The notes beneath the pieces were generated by a model. That model was not told where the DNA came from, ran no database searches, and saw only the letters and a list, made by a program, of their open reading frames with translations. From an uncultured Micrococcales bacterium (GTDB lineage: Bacteria; Actinomycetota; Actinomycetes; Actinomycetales; Microbacteriaceae), in the NCBI GenBank assembly GCA_903853515.1, contig CAINTU010000074.1, positions 1-5,395 on the forward strand: a stretch of DNA of 5,395 nucleotides. Direction: 5' to 3'. This document shows, piece after piece, positions 1-5,395 of the stretch. The first letter of the stretch is position 1. Every line of letters begins with the position of its first letter. A program made the translations under genes and the position numbers.

Positions 1-756
1 AATCTCGAGAGGTAGTGGCACATAGTCAGGATTATCGACCATCATCAACGGGAATAGGAACGAAGACCAGGCGCCCAGAAAAGACAGAATCGTCACAGAG
101 GCGAATACTGGCTTCGACATAGGCACGATTATTGCTCGATAAACCTTCCATGGGCCAGCGCCATCGAGCCTTGCTGACTCTTGAATTTCAAGTGGCAAGC
201 CTATGAAGAAGGTGTAAAACAAATAGATCGAAAATGCGCTAGCTATAAACGGTAAAAACTGCACGAAATAAGTGTTGCGATAATCTCGCAGCAAATAAAA
301 CAAAGGTATGGCTATAGCTTCAAAAGGCATGATCACCAAAAGCACGACCATCACCAAAACGGCATTGCGCCCGCGCCAACGAAGTCGGGCGAGTGAATAG
401 GCGATCATCGAGTTAACAACTAGACCGCCGAAAACGATAACGAAGCTAACCAAAATCGAGTTGGTATAGAAGCGCCACAAATAACCCATTGACGAATCAT
501 TGAATGTGGTGAAGACCTGAAGGTAATTGTTGAATGACAAATCCTTCGGCATGAATCCGTTGATGCCATCGAGCACCTCGGCTGTGGGTTTGAAAGAGCC
601 GATAAGCATATATGCAATCGGAGCAAAGAAGATTGCTGTCACGATTGTCAACATCAAATAATGCAGAGCTGTCTTAATGGTCTTTTTCGCGGTACGTGAC
701 TTACGAATTCGTCGTCTTATCTCGCGACGCGATGCTTTTTCTGATAACGAACTCAC
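1..756 (-). CDS. CUT1 ABC sugar transporter permease, MalG-like (C-terminus cut by window edge)
   Basis: This is the second inner-membrane subunit of a carbohydrate ABC importer; it pairs with the MalF-like permease just upstream to form the translocation channel. The frame is open for 252 codons down to base 1 with no stop, so the C-terminus is missing; relatives are usually about 270-300 residues. Residues 10-28 are very rich in Arg and Lys, consistent with a cytoplasmic N-terminus. Hydrophobic segments lie near 31-53, 98-120, 131-153, 163-185 and 218-240. The segment AYSLARLRWRGR (119-130) is typical of MalG-type subunits. The EAA loop that docks on the ATPase is at 193-212: ESARLDGAG, ending in IVP, with the conserved Gly at 199. 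The GTG start shares four bases (GTGA) with the stop of the preceding permease gene, which implies translational coupling; only a weak GAGAAG precedes it. Family assignment is secure, substrate unknown. Confidence 0.93.
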   Translation of the reverse strand, partial: MSSLSEKASRREIRRRIRKSRTAKKTIKTALHYLMLTIVTAIFFAPIAYMLIGSFKPTAEVLDGINGFMPKDLSFNNYLQVFTTFNDSSMGYLWRFYTNSILVSFVIVFGGLVVNSMIAYSLARLRWRGRNAVLVMVVLLVIMPFEAIAIPLFYLLRDYRNTYFVQFLPFIASAFSIYLFYTFFIGLPLEIQESARLDGAGPWKVYRAIIVPMSKPVFASVTILSFLGAWSSFLFPLMMVDNPDYVPLPLEI

Positions 757-1676
757 TTGACTTCTCGATTCTGCTTTAGAAAAAGTCGCTGAATAAGCGT
801 AAGAACTATGATGATGAGCACAAAAATCACAGTGATTGCAGATGCCTTGCCAACGTTTCCTTCAACGAATGCCGAGGTGACTGCCTGCAGCATCACCGTT
901 TGGGTCGCGTCAATAGGGCCACCTTGAGTCAAAATATAAACTTGGTCAAAAAGGCGCAATGAAAAAATCGTGGTGATGATGACCACAAAGACAAGCGTGT
1001 TTCTTAGCCCTGGGATCGTTACGTTCCAAAACCGCTGCCAGGCGTTGGCGCGGTCAAGATTTGCGGCTTCGTAAAGTTCGTGAGGAATCTCTTGAAGTCC
1101 TGCAAGCACAATAACCATCTGAAAACCAACGCCCGCCCAAACCGACAAAAGTGCTATAGAAAGAAGCGCTATGTTCGGATCTCCTAGCCAGTCAATCGGT
1201 TGGATTTGCCCGAAAGAAATAAGGTTTAGCAAGCCATTCAGCATTCCTAAAGAGTCGCGACTAAACATTAGTGCCCAGATGATTGCCACCAATGACATCG
1301 GAAAAACTACGGGCATAAAAAAGAAAGTTCTAAAAAAGGCAATGCCTCGCAATTTTGCGTTCAGCATAACCGCCAGTAGTACAGCAAGAGCTGTTTGGGC
1401 AGGCACAACAATGAGTGCAAAGGTGAAGTTATTTAGTAGCGCCTTGTAAAAACTTGGACTCGAAATGGGGTCAACGAGTATTCGGCGATAGTTTTCGAAA
1501 CCCCAAAATTTTGGACCGCCAACCATGTTGAAGTCCACATTGAAAAAAGACAAAAACACTGCTGTGAGAAAAGGGATCACGACAAACAGAATCAGTAGAA
1601 GCAACCCTGGCAAAGACATTAAGAACCCCGCGAGGTTGTCTTGCCCGAATTTGCTTCTCTTTTTCGATGTCATCAC
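753..1676 (-). CDS. CUT1 ABC sugar transporter permease, MalF-like
   Basis: This is the first membrane subunit of the importer, 307 residues, a normal length for actinobacterial MalF-like proteins. Six hydrophobic segments are visible near residues 16-40, 83-105, 114-136, 160-183, 227-245 and 278-297. After TM5 comes the family-typical stretch LRLFDQVYILTQGGP (240-254). The EAA loop sits at 203-222, starting EAANLD and ending in TIP, but the usually conserved Gly after LD is Arg209. Translation may begin at GTG (1676) or at the next codon, ATG (1673); AGG lies 5 nt before the first and 8 nt before the second, so the sequence does not decide. The gene follows the binding-protein gene after an 89-nt gap with a strong hairpin, and its stop overlaps the start of the MalG-like gene, so all three probably form one operon. 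It should dimerise with the MalG-like subunit. Substrate is not evident. Confidence 0.96.
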   Translation of the reverse strand: MMTSKKRSKFGQDNLAGFLMSLPGLLLLILFVVIPFLTAVFLSFFNVDFNMVGGPKFWGFENYRRILVDPISSPSFYKALLNNFTFALIVVPAQTALAVLLAVMLNAKLRGIAFFRTFFFMPVVFPMSLVAIIWALMFSRDSLGMLNGLLNLISFGQIQPIDWLGDPNIALLSIALLSVWAGVGFQMVIVLAGLQEIPHELYEAANLDRANAWQRFWNVTIPGLRNTLVFVVIITTIFSLRLFDQVYILTQGGPIDATQTVMLQAVTSAFVEGNVGKASAITVIFVLIIIVLTLIQRLFLKQNREVK

Positions 1677-1712
1677 TTTGACCTAACAGTATTTTGCAAA
1701 TTTTATTTGATG

Positions 1713-1747
1713 ATTGCGGGGCCGAGCTATTCGCTCGGCCCCGCAAT
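1713..1747 (-). promoter_or_regulatory. Perfect 15-bp GC-rich intercistronic hairpin between binding-protein and permease genes
   Basis: Arms 1713-1727 (attgcggggccgagc) and 1733-1747 (gctcggccccgcaat) are perfect inverse complements around a 5-base loop. The hairpin begins 19 bases past the binding-protein stop and ends 37 bases before the MalF-like start. Neither strand has a clean run of T after it, so a fully efficient Rho-independent terminator is unlikely. In sugar ABC operons such as malEFG, a stable hairpin at this position protects the binding-protein mRNA or partly stops transcription, giving more binding protein than permease; I infer the same role here. Confidence 0.7.
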
Positions 1748-1765
1748 TTGATTCAGTATTTTCGA

Positions 1766-3070
1766 CTAGTAGCCGCTGTGGTCGGTGTAATCCTGGTCGA
1801 TCGTGACTGCGGCAGTGTGCAGAGCAGTCTTGGCGTCGCCACCGTTCCAAATTGTCTGAACGGCGGTGCCGAATGCAGTGTTGATTACTGGCCATGCAGC
1901 GCTGATGGTGCGAGGAACAGTTACACACGCCTTGGTTGGCTTGGCTGTGCCACAAGAAGCAGATAACTGGTCAGCGTAGAGCTGAAGCGGGCCGCCCTTG
2001 CGGTAGTTAACGCTCTTGTTTAGAGCGGTCTTAGTTGCAGGCACAGCACCGTTCTGGTCAGTAACGTTCAAGATCCACTGATCTTTCATGATGTACTGCA
2101 AGAACACGTTCGAAGCTGCTAGTTCTGCGCCAGTTGTGTTTGCGCTAATAGACCAGCTGTGTGAGCCCTGACCCGACTTGCTGCCGACACCAAAGTCTGG
2201 CAACGGCAAGACGGCAAGGTCGCTACCAAGTTTCGCGCTCAATGCTGGGTATTGCCAGTGGCCAACCCAAGCGAGACCAACACGGCCGTTTTCGAATGCC
2301 TTGTCATCCGAACTTGGGTCGACGTAAGGCTTCCACGATGCGAAGGTTTTGAAGGCATTGACTACAGCAGTGCTGTCGAGAGCGCCGACTGCCTTGTTGT
2401 TAGTCACAATCTGGTAGCCAGCTGAATTAACAATCGGAGTGAATGCATAGCCTGGCCAACCTGGACCCATGCCATAGTTCTCTTTGATGTCGATGGCCTT
2501 TTTGCCGGATGCCTTGGCAGCAAGGGCCTTTAGCACTGCAGTGAAGCGAGTTGCTGTCCAAGCGTTCTTATAAGAAGTTGGAACATCGTTAATGCCAGCG
2601 GCCTTTAGCATTTTTTTGCTAGCAAAGAGGCCGAGACCCGAGTCATACTGCGACACCGAGTACTTGTGGCCGTCCTTGTAGGTGCCTTCTGCCTGAATAG
2701 AAACAAGCTCATTGTTGAATACGCTTGCTGGCACAACGCCGTCTAGCTGGTGCAACTTGCCGGCGTAAACGTAGGCAGCTAGGTTTTCCCCATCGAACTC
2801 GAAGACGCTAGGCAATTGACCAACCGATGTTGATTTGATTGCCGTACCCATGTCGGCCTTACAAGTTAAAGTCGCGTGGTACTGGCCGTCATAAAAACCA
2901 TTGAATGCTGCGACCTGTTCTTTGGCAGCGGCGATCTCGCCGACTTCAGAACACATTGCCCAGACTGTAATTTCTTGAGCGCTTGCAGCGTGTGCCGGCG
3001 AGATGGCGCCGAACCCGAGAGCGATTGCAGCAAGTGCACTTGCAGTCGCTGAAACTTTTTTGAACTTCAA
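1766..3070 (-). CDS. Extracellular sugar-binding protein of the CUT1 ABC importer
   Basis: This 434-residue protein should capture the sugar outside the membrane and deliver it to the two permeases. Residues 1-28 form a Sec signal peptide: basic MKFKK, a hydrophobic core, then AHA before Ala29, a signal peptidase I site. There is no lipobox and no cysteine before residue 40, which is unusual for a binding protein in a single-membrane bacterium. The mature part reads as a family-1 solute-binding protein: EITVWAMC opens the first lobe, ENGRVGLAWVGHWQ (260-273) resembles the family's loop followed by a conserved G-x-W, and NGAVPATKTAL (340-350) is a typical C-lobe motif. Cysteines at 40, 70, 373 and 382 could form two disulphides. 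The start is TTG; GAAAGG lies 8 nt before it and the first internal Met is at 39, behind the signal peptide. First gene of the operon, divergent from the repressor. Ligand unknown. Confidence 0.95.
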   Translation of the reverse strand: MKFKKVSATASALAAIALGFGAISPAHAASAQEITVWAMCSEVGEIAAAKEQVAAFNGFYDGQYHATLTCKADMGTAIKSTSVGQLPSVFEFDGENLAAYVYAGKLHQLDGVVPASVFNNELVSIQAEGTYKDGHKYSVSQYDSGLGLFASKKMLKAAGINDVPTSYKNAWTATRFTAVLKALAAKASGKKAIDIKENYGMGPGWPGYAFTPIVNSAGYQIVTNNKAVGALDSTAVVNAFKTFASWKPYVDPSSDDKAFENGRVGLAWVGHWQYPALSAKLGSDLAVLPLPDFGVGSKSGQGSHSWSISANTTGAELAASNVFLQYIMKDQWILNVTDQNGAVPATKTALNKSVNYRKGGPLQLYADQLSASCGTAKPTKACVTVPRTISAAWPVINTAFGTAVQTIWNGGDAKTALHTAAVTIDQDYTDHSGY

Positions 3071-3078
3071 CCTAATGA

Positions 3079-3084
3079 CCTTTC
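3079..3084 (-). promoter_or_regulatory. Ribosome binding site for the binding protein, fixing its TTG start
   Basis: On the minus strand GAAAGG stands 8 nt before TTG at 3070-3068. No ATG or GTG start fits the signal peptide, so this site decides the start. Confidence 0.8.
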
Positions 3085-3089
3085 TTGTT

Positions 3090-3106
3090 CATTTGCTGAG
3101 CAAATG
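3090..3106 (-). repeat. 17-bp perfect palindrome in the binding-protein leader (hairpin B or second operator)
   Basis: CATTTGCT and AGCAAATG flank a single central base and are perfect inverse complements. As RNA from the minus strand this would be a hairpin of about six pairs with a five-base loop, ending only 5 nt before the GAAAGG ribosome site. It could modulate translation of the binding protein. As DNA it could instead be a protein-binding site, but its arms differ from the 3159-3174 palindrome and it lacks a central CG. Confidence 0.55.
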
Positions 3107-3111
3107 TTTTT

Positions 3112-3135
3112 ATTTGAAAACTTTTGTTTCCAAAT
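3112..3135 (-). repeat. Inverted repeat in the binding-protein leader (hairpin A)
   Basis: Arms 3112-3121 (atttgaaaac) and 3126-3135 (gtttccaaat) surround a TTTT loop. The single mismatch as DNA (3117 with 3130) becomes a G-U pair in the minus-strand transcript, so the RNA stem has ten continuous pairs and an AAAA loop. It lies just upstream of hairpin B, and both carry ATTTG/CAAAT arms, so alternative pairing between them is possible. No protein or ligand is known for it; a regulatory role is inference. Confidence 0.45.
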
Positions 3136-3147
3136 CGATGTATGTTC

Positions 3148-3175
3148 TTGCACATTTTGTTTACGCGCGTAAACT
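3148..3175 (+). promoter_or_regulatory. Candidate promoter for the LacI-family repressor gene
   Basis: TTGCAC (3148-3153) and TAAACT (3170-3175, 4 of 6 matches to TATAAT) are 16 bases apart. The 16-bp palindrome would lie across the spacer and the -10 box, so bound repressor would block its own promoter. The hexamers are weak and AT-rich sequence gives such matches by chance, so this is only a guess. Confidence 0.2.
3159..3174. promoter_or_regulatory. LacI-family-type operator, perfect 16-bp palindrome
   Basis: GTTTACGCGCGTAAAC is identical to its inverse complement, with its centre on a CG step (3166-3167). LacI-family dimers bind even palindromes with a central CG, where the hinge-helix leucine inserts. 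It lies between the divergent importer and repressor genes, 78 bases before the repressor start and 88 bases before the binding-protein start. The neighbouring repressor retains the hinge leucine. I infer it is the operator of that repressor, controlling the importer and perhaps itself. Confidence 0.7.
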
Positions 3176-3183
3176 ACAAAAAA

Positions 3184-3212
3184 ATGATAGATGCTGAATG
3201 CACGGCAAAAAC
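3184..3212 (-). promoter_or_regulatory. Candidate promoter for the importer operon
   Basis: On the minus strand TATCAT (3189-3184) matches TATAAT in 5 of 6 positions. A start near 3177 would place the 16-bp palindrome at about +3 to +18, where bound repressor would block elongation or clearance, and would give a leader of about 107 nt. The region 17 bases upstream (GTTTTT) is a poor -35 box, so confidence is low. Confidence 0.27.
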
Positions 3213-3242
3213 ACCAGGGCTGATTACATTTAGATAACGACT

Positions 3243-3247
3243 AGGAG
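3243..3247 (+). promoter_or_regulatory. Ribosome binding site for the repressor, fixing its TTG start
   Basis: AGGAG stands 5 nt before TTG at 3253-3255. The DNA-binding domain begins within three residues of this start, so a later start would cut into it. Confidence 0.8.
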
Positions 3248-3252
3248 TTATT

Positions 3253-4278
3253 TTGGCTACGAGAGCAGAAGTTGCAAAGCTGGCTGGAGTGTCAGAAGCC
3301 ACGGTTTCTTATGTGCTAAGCGGCAAGCGCAAAATATCTGAGCCAGTGCAGCGCAGAGTGGTCAGCGCGATGCAGAAGCTGAACTATCGACCTAATCGTA
3401 TGGCTCAAGCATTAGCTGGCGGCAAATCCAGAGTTATTGCACTCTTATTCCCGACGGCCGCCAAGGGTATCGCGAATGTTGACCTCGAATACGGATTAGG
3501 CGCCGCCGCCGCAGCGCAAGAACTTGGCTACCACTTGGTGATGTGGCCTACTTTTGATCGCTCGATCTCAGAAGTTATCGCAACCGCCAATGCGGGGCTT
3601 CTAGATGGTGTGATTCTGATGGAGGTCGCAATGCAAGACGAGCGAGTCTCTGCACTAAGCAAGGCCAAGATTCCCGTCGGGTTGATCGGCAGAACCGACA
3701 ATGAGGGCCGTGATTCTCTATTTGCAGATCGTGATTTTGCAGGTGCCGCCGACGCTGCAGTCAAATATTTTGCCGAATTAGGGCATAAGCGAATTGGATT
3801 CGTGACCGAGCGCCGCGGTAAAAGTGACATCGTAGTAGCAGCTTTGGTTCGTGCGCATGACGGGATGGTCGCTGCAGCAAAAAAATATGGCCTGAAACTT
3901 ACCCAATTCGAGTCAAGCACTGATGTTGATGCTGGTCGAAGACTTTTGCACCAGATAATCGAGAGTCCCGCCTCAGTCACTGGAGTGATAGCCCTCAACC
4001 CCGGTGCATCTGTGGGCATATTGCAAGAGGCAAACATAATTGGGCTCAGCATTCCAAAAGATCTTTCAGTGTTGTCGATGGCAAGCCCCGAAAGCTTTGT
4101 TTCGGCCACGCAGCCACGTCTTAGCACCATCAGCCCGCCCGCCTATGAAATGGGTGACTGTGCAGCCAGACGCTTGATTGCTCATTTAGAAGGTTCAAAA
4201 GAACCCGATCTGCCTCAGAAACTTTGGCTTGGCGAACTTCAGGTTAGAGAGACGACTGCAGCGCCAAATAATCTCTAA
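3253..4278 (+). CDS. LacI-family transcriptional regulator
   Basis: A 341-residue repressor of standard family length. Residues 4-23 form the helix-turn-helix (EVAKLAGVS, then recognition helix EATVSYVL). KLNYRPNRMAQALAG (42-56) is the hinge, with Leu54 at the place of the leucine that inserts into the operator's central CG. Residues from about 60 onward form the periplasmic-binding-protein-like sensor: GLIGRTDNEGR (133-143), LGHKRIGFV (176-184), and PPAYEMGDCAARRLIAHLEG (265-284) are recognisable family landmarks, and the protein ends with a normal VRETT motif. The gene starts at TTG behind AGGAG. It diverges from the importer operon with a palindrome between them, so it most likely represses that operon and is released by a sugar derived from the substrate. 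The recognition helix has Tyr20 where many family members have Arg. A global rather than local regulator is possible but less likely. Confidence 0.95.
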   Translation: MATRAEVAKLAGVSEATVSYVLSGKRKISEPVQRRVVSAMQKLNYRPNRMAQALAGGKSRVIALLFPTAAKGIANVDLEYGLGAAAAAQELGYHLVMWPTFDRSISEVIATANAGLLDGVILMEVAMQDERVSALSKAKIPVGLIGRTDNEGRDSLFADRDFAGAADAAVKYFAELGHKRIGFVTERRGKSDIVVAALVRAHDGMVAAAKKYGLKLTQFESSTDVDAGRRLLHQIIESPASVTGVIALNPGASVGILQEANIIGLSIPKDLSVLSMASPESFVSATQPRLSTISPPAYEMGDCAARRLIAHLEGSKEPDLPQKLWLGELQVRETTAAPNNL

Positions 4279-4380
4279 GGGATACGATGGCTAGCCTCAT
4301 CGGGGGCACTTCGCTAAACTTGACCGATAAGCCCCTGCGACGACGCCGAAGCTAAATCCAATCAAAACAAAGGTCAAATT
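4279..4380 (+). other. Spacer between repressor gene and argS, with competing inverted repeats
   Basis: This 102-base spacer holds no gene. It contains GGCTAGCC (4289-4296, palindromic), CGGGGGC (4301-4307) able to pair with GCCCCTG (4331-4337, one G-U), and ATCGG (4299-4303) able to pair with CCGAT (4324-4328); the last two pairings exclude each other. No run of T follows, so there is no clear terminator for the repressor gene. TACGAT (4283-4288) resembles a -10 box for argS but lacks a good -35. No tRNA cloverleaf or T-loop sequence is present. Confidence 0.4.
4369..4373 (+). promoter_or_regulatory. Ribosome binding site for argS, fixing its TTG start
   Basis: AAAGG lies 7 nt before TTG at 4381. 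No ATG or GTG in this frame lies close upstream, and the N-terminal domain begins right after this codon. Confidence 0.75.
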
Positions 4381-5395
4381 TTGACACCCGCAGACCTATC
4401 AGCAGCAATCGTGCGAGCACTGGCGGCACTGCAGAGCTCTGGCCAAATTGGTGCGGGCGAGTTGCCGACCGAGGTGCTCATCGAGCGTCCGCGCAACCGA
4501 GACCACGGTGATTGGGCTACCAACGTCGCCATGCAGTTAGCTGGCAAGCTGGGCATGAATCCCCGGGATTTTGCAAACCTGTTGGCCACTGAACTAGCCA
4601 AAGAAGAGGCGATCACAAAAGTAGATGTAGCTGGCCCAGGGTTCATTAACATCACTTTGAGCGCCGGGGCAGCAGGGGCATTGGCCCAGCAAATTGTCGC
4701 CGCAGGTGCGGCTTACGGTCACGGCACGAACTATGCAGGCATCAAGATGAACCTTGAGTTTGTGTCAGCGAACCCAACCGGCCCGATACACATCGGTGGC
4801 ACCCGCTGGGCCGCTGTTGGCGACAGCCTTGCGCGATTGCTCGAAGCCCAAGGGGCAGAGGTCACTCGTGAGTACTATTTCAACGATCACGGTGCACAAA
4901 TCGATCGTTTCGCGCGCTCGCTATATGCGGCAGCCAAGGGCGAGCCTGCGCCAGAAGACGGCTACGCCGGTGATTACATCAATCAAATCGCCTCAGAGGT
5001 TGTGCTTCGCGCGCCAGATGTTTTGAGCCAGCCAGAAGACGAAGCCATCGAAACTTTTAGGTCGCGCGGAGTCGATTTGATGTTCGACGAAATTCGCAAA
5101 TCGTTGCATGAATTCGGTGTCGACTTTGATGTTTATTTTCACGAGAACTCGCTTTATGAAACCGGTGCTGTTGATAAGGCGATTGCCAAGTTGCGACAGC
5201 TCGGTCGCATCGATGACAAAGACGGCGCGGTGTGGCTGCGCTCGACCGATTTTGGCGACGACAAAGATCGCGTTGTAATCAAGAGCGACGGCAACGCTGC
5301 CTATATCGCTGGCGACCTTGCCTATTACCTAGACAAACGCGAACGTGGTTTTGACCGTTGCATCTATATGCTCGGTGCAGATCACCACGGATACG
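4381..5395 (+). CDS. argS: Arginyl-tRNA synthetase, class I (3' end beyond window)
   Basis: The enzyme joins arginine to tRNA-Arg using ATP, in the cytoplasm, and is essential for translation. The window holds 338 codons of a protein usually about 550-560 residues long, so the C-terminal part of the catalytic domain with its KMSKS-type loop and the anticodon-binding domain lie outside. Residues 1-95 form the N-terminal Add1 domain, including RPRNRDHGDWATNVAM and VAGPGFINI. The class I signature appears as EFVSANPTGPIHIGG (126-140) followed by TRWAAVGD, the HIGG variant seen in actinobacterial ArgS. EYYFNDHGAQIDRFARSLY and LGADHHGY (331-338) are further diagnostic motifs. The start is TTG with AAAGG 7 nt upstream. 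It sits 102 nt after the repressor gene on the same strand; a functional tie to sugar uptake is unlikely. In many actinobacteria lysA follows argS, but that is not visible here. Confidence 0.97.
   Translation, partial: MTPADLSAAIVRALAALQSSGQIGAGELPTEVLIERPRNRDHGDWATNVAMQLAGKLGMNPRDFANLLATELAKEEAITKVDVAGPGFINITLSAGAAGALAQQIVAAGAAYGHGTNYAGIKMNLEFVSANPTGPIHIGGTRWAAVGDSLARLLEAQGAEVTREYYFNDHGAQIDRFARSLYAAAKGEPAPEDGYAGDYINQIASEVVLRAPDVLSQPEDEAIETFRSRGVDLMFDEIRKSLHEFGVDFDVYFHENSLYETGAVDKAIAKLRQLGRIDDKDGAVWLRSTDFGDDKDRVVIKSDGNAAYIAGDLAYYLDKRERGFDRCIYMLGADHHGY

Noticed and set aside
1171..1449. A 92-codon open frame on the plus strand inside the MalF-like permease gene
   Set aside because: It is antisense to a gene with six membrane segments and an EAA loop, and has no convincing start region or motif of its own.
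1713..1747. Canonical Rho-independent terminator between the binding-protein and permease genes
   Set aside because: The stem is strong, but neither strand has a T run directly after it, and the permeases downstream would need another promoter. Kept as a regulatory hairpin.
3528..4130. A 200-codon open frame on the minus strand inside the repressor gene
   Set aside because: It lies wholly antisense to a clear LacI-family gene and shows no recognisable motif; it is a by-product of that gene's codon use.
4320..4325. TTGACC as the -35 box of an argS promoter
   Set aside because: It matches TTGACA in 5 of 6, but no -10-like hexamer lies 16-19 bases downstream; the nearest AT-rich one is 27 bases away.
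4279..4380. A tRNA gene in front of argS
   Set aside because: No T-loop GTTCGA-type sequence and no acceptor or anticodon stems can be drawn.
4374..5026. Open frames of about 90 codons on both strands over argS
   Set aside because: The argS frame is unbroken through this region with class I synthetase motifs; the others are shadows.
1..5395. CRISPR array, insertion sequence, integrase or attachment site
   Set aside because: No regularly spaced direct repeats, transposase or recombinase motifs, or tRNA-end duplications are visible.

Overview
The window is a carbohydrate-uptake locus next to a housekeeping gene. It most likely comes from an actinobacterium of moderate G+C, in the style of the small freshwater Microbacteriaceae. 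This placement is inference. It rests on the actinobacterial-looking arginyl-tRNA synthetase (class I signature HIGG followed by TRWAAVGD), heavy use of TTG and GTG starts, and a solute transporter with no ATPase gene in view, as in actinobacteria that share one ATPase among sugar importers.

Layout. Bases 1-3070, minus strand, hold a CUT1-type ABC sugar importer transcribed right to left: extracellular binding protein (1766-3070), MalF-like permease (753-1676) and MalG-like permease (756 to beyond base 1, C-terminus cut off by the window edge). A perfect 15-bp GC-rich hairpin separates the binding protein from the permeases. The two permease genes overlap by 4 nt. Bases 3071-3252 are a divergent control region holding a perfect 16-bp palindrome with a central CG, which looks like a LacI-family operator, plus two hairpins in the binding-protein leader. 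Bases 3253-4278, plus strand, encode a LacI-family repressor. Bases 4279-4380 are a short spacer. Bases 4381-5395, plus strand, are the first 338 codons of argS, which continues past the window. The window edges cut the MalG-like permease and argS; no gene-free stretch exceeds 300 bases.

How it fits together (inference). The repressor probably binds the palindrome between the divergent genes, shutting off the importer and perhaps itself until a sugar ligand releases it. The binding protein captures the sugar outside the cell and the two permeases form the channel. The ATPase must be encoded elsewhere or beyond the left edge. The substrate cannot be named from this window. argS is probably an independent neighbour.

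Nothing here amounts to a new system. The points most worth a second look are the binding protein's missing lipobox, the two-hairpin leader that also carries a 27-codon reading frame ending one base before the binding-protein start, the arginine replacing the conserved glycine in the EAA loop of one permease, and the absence of any unambiguous ATG start in the five genes.
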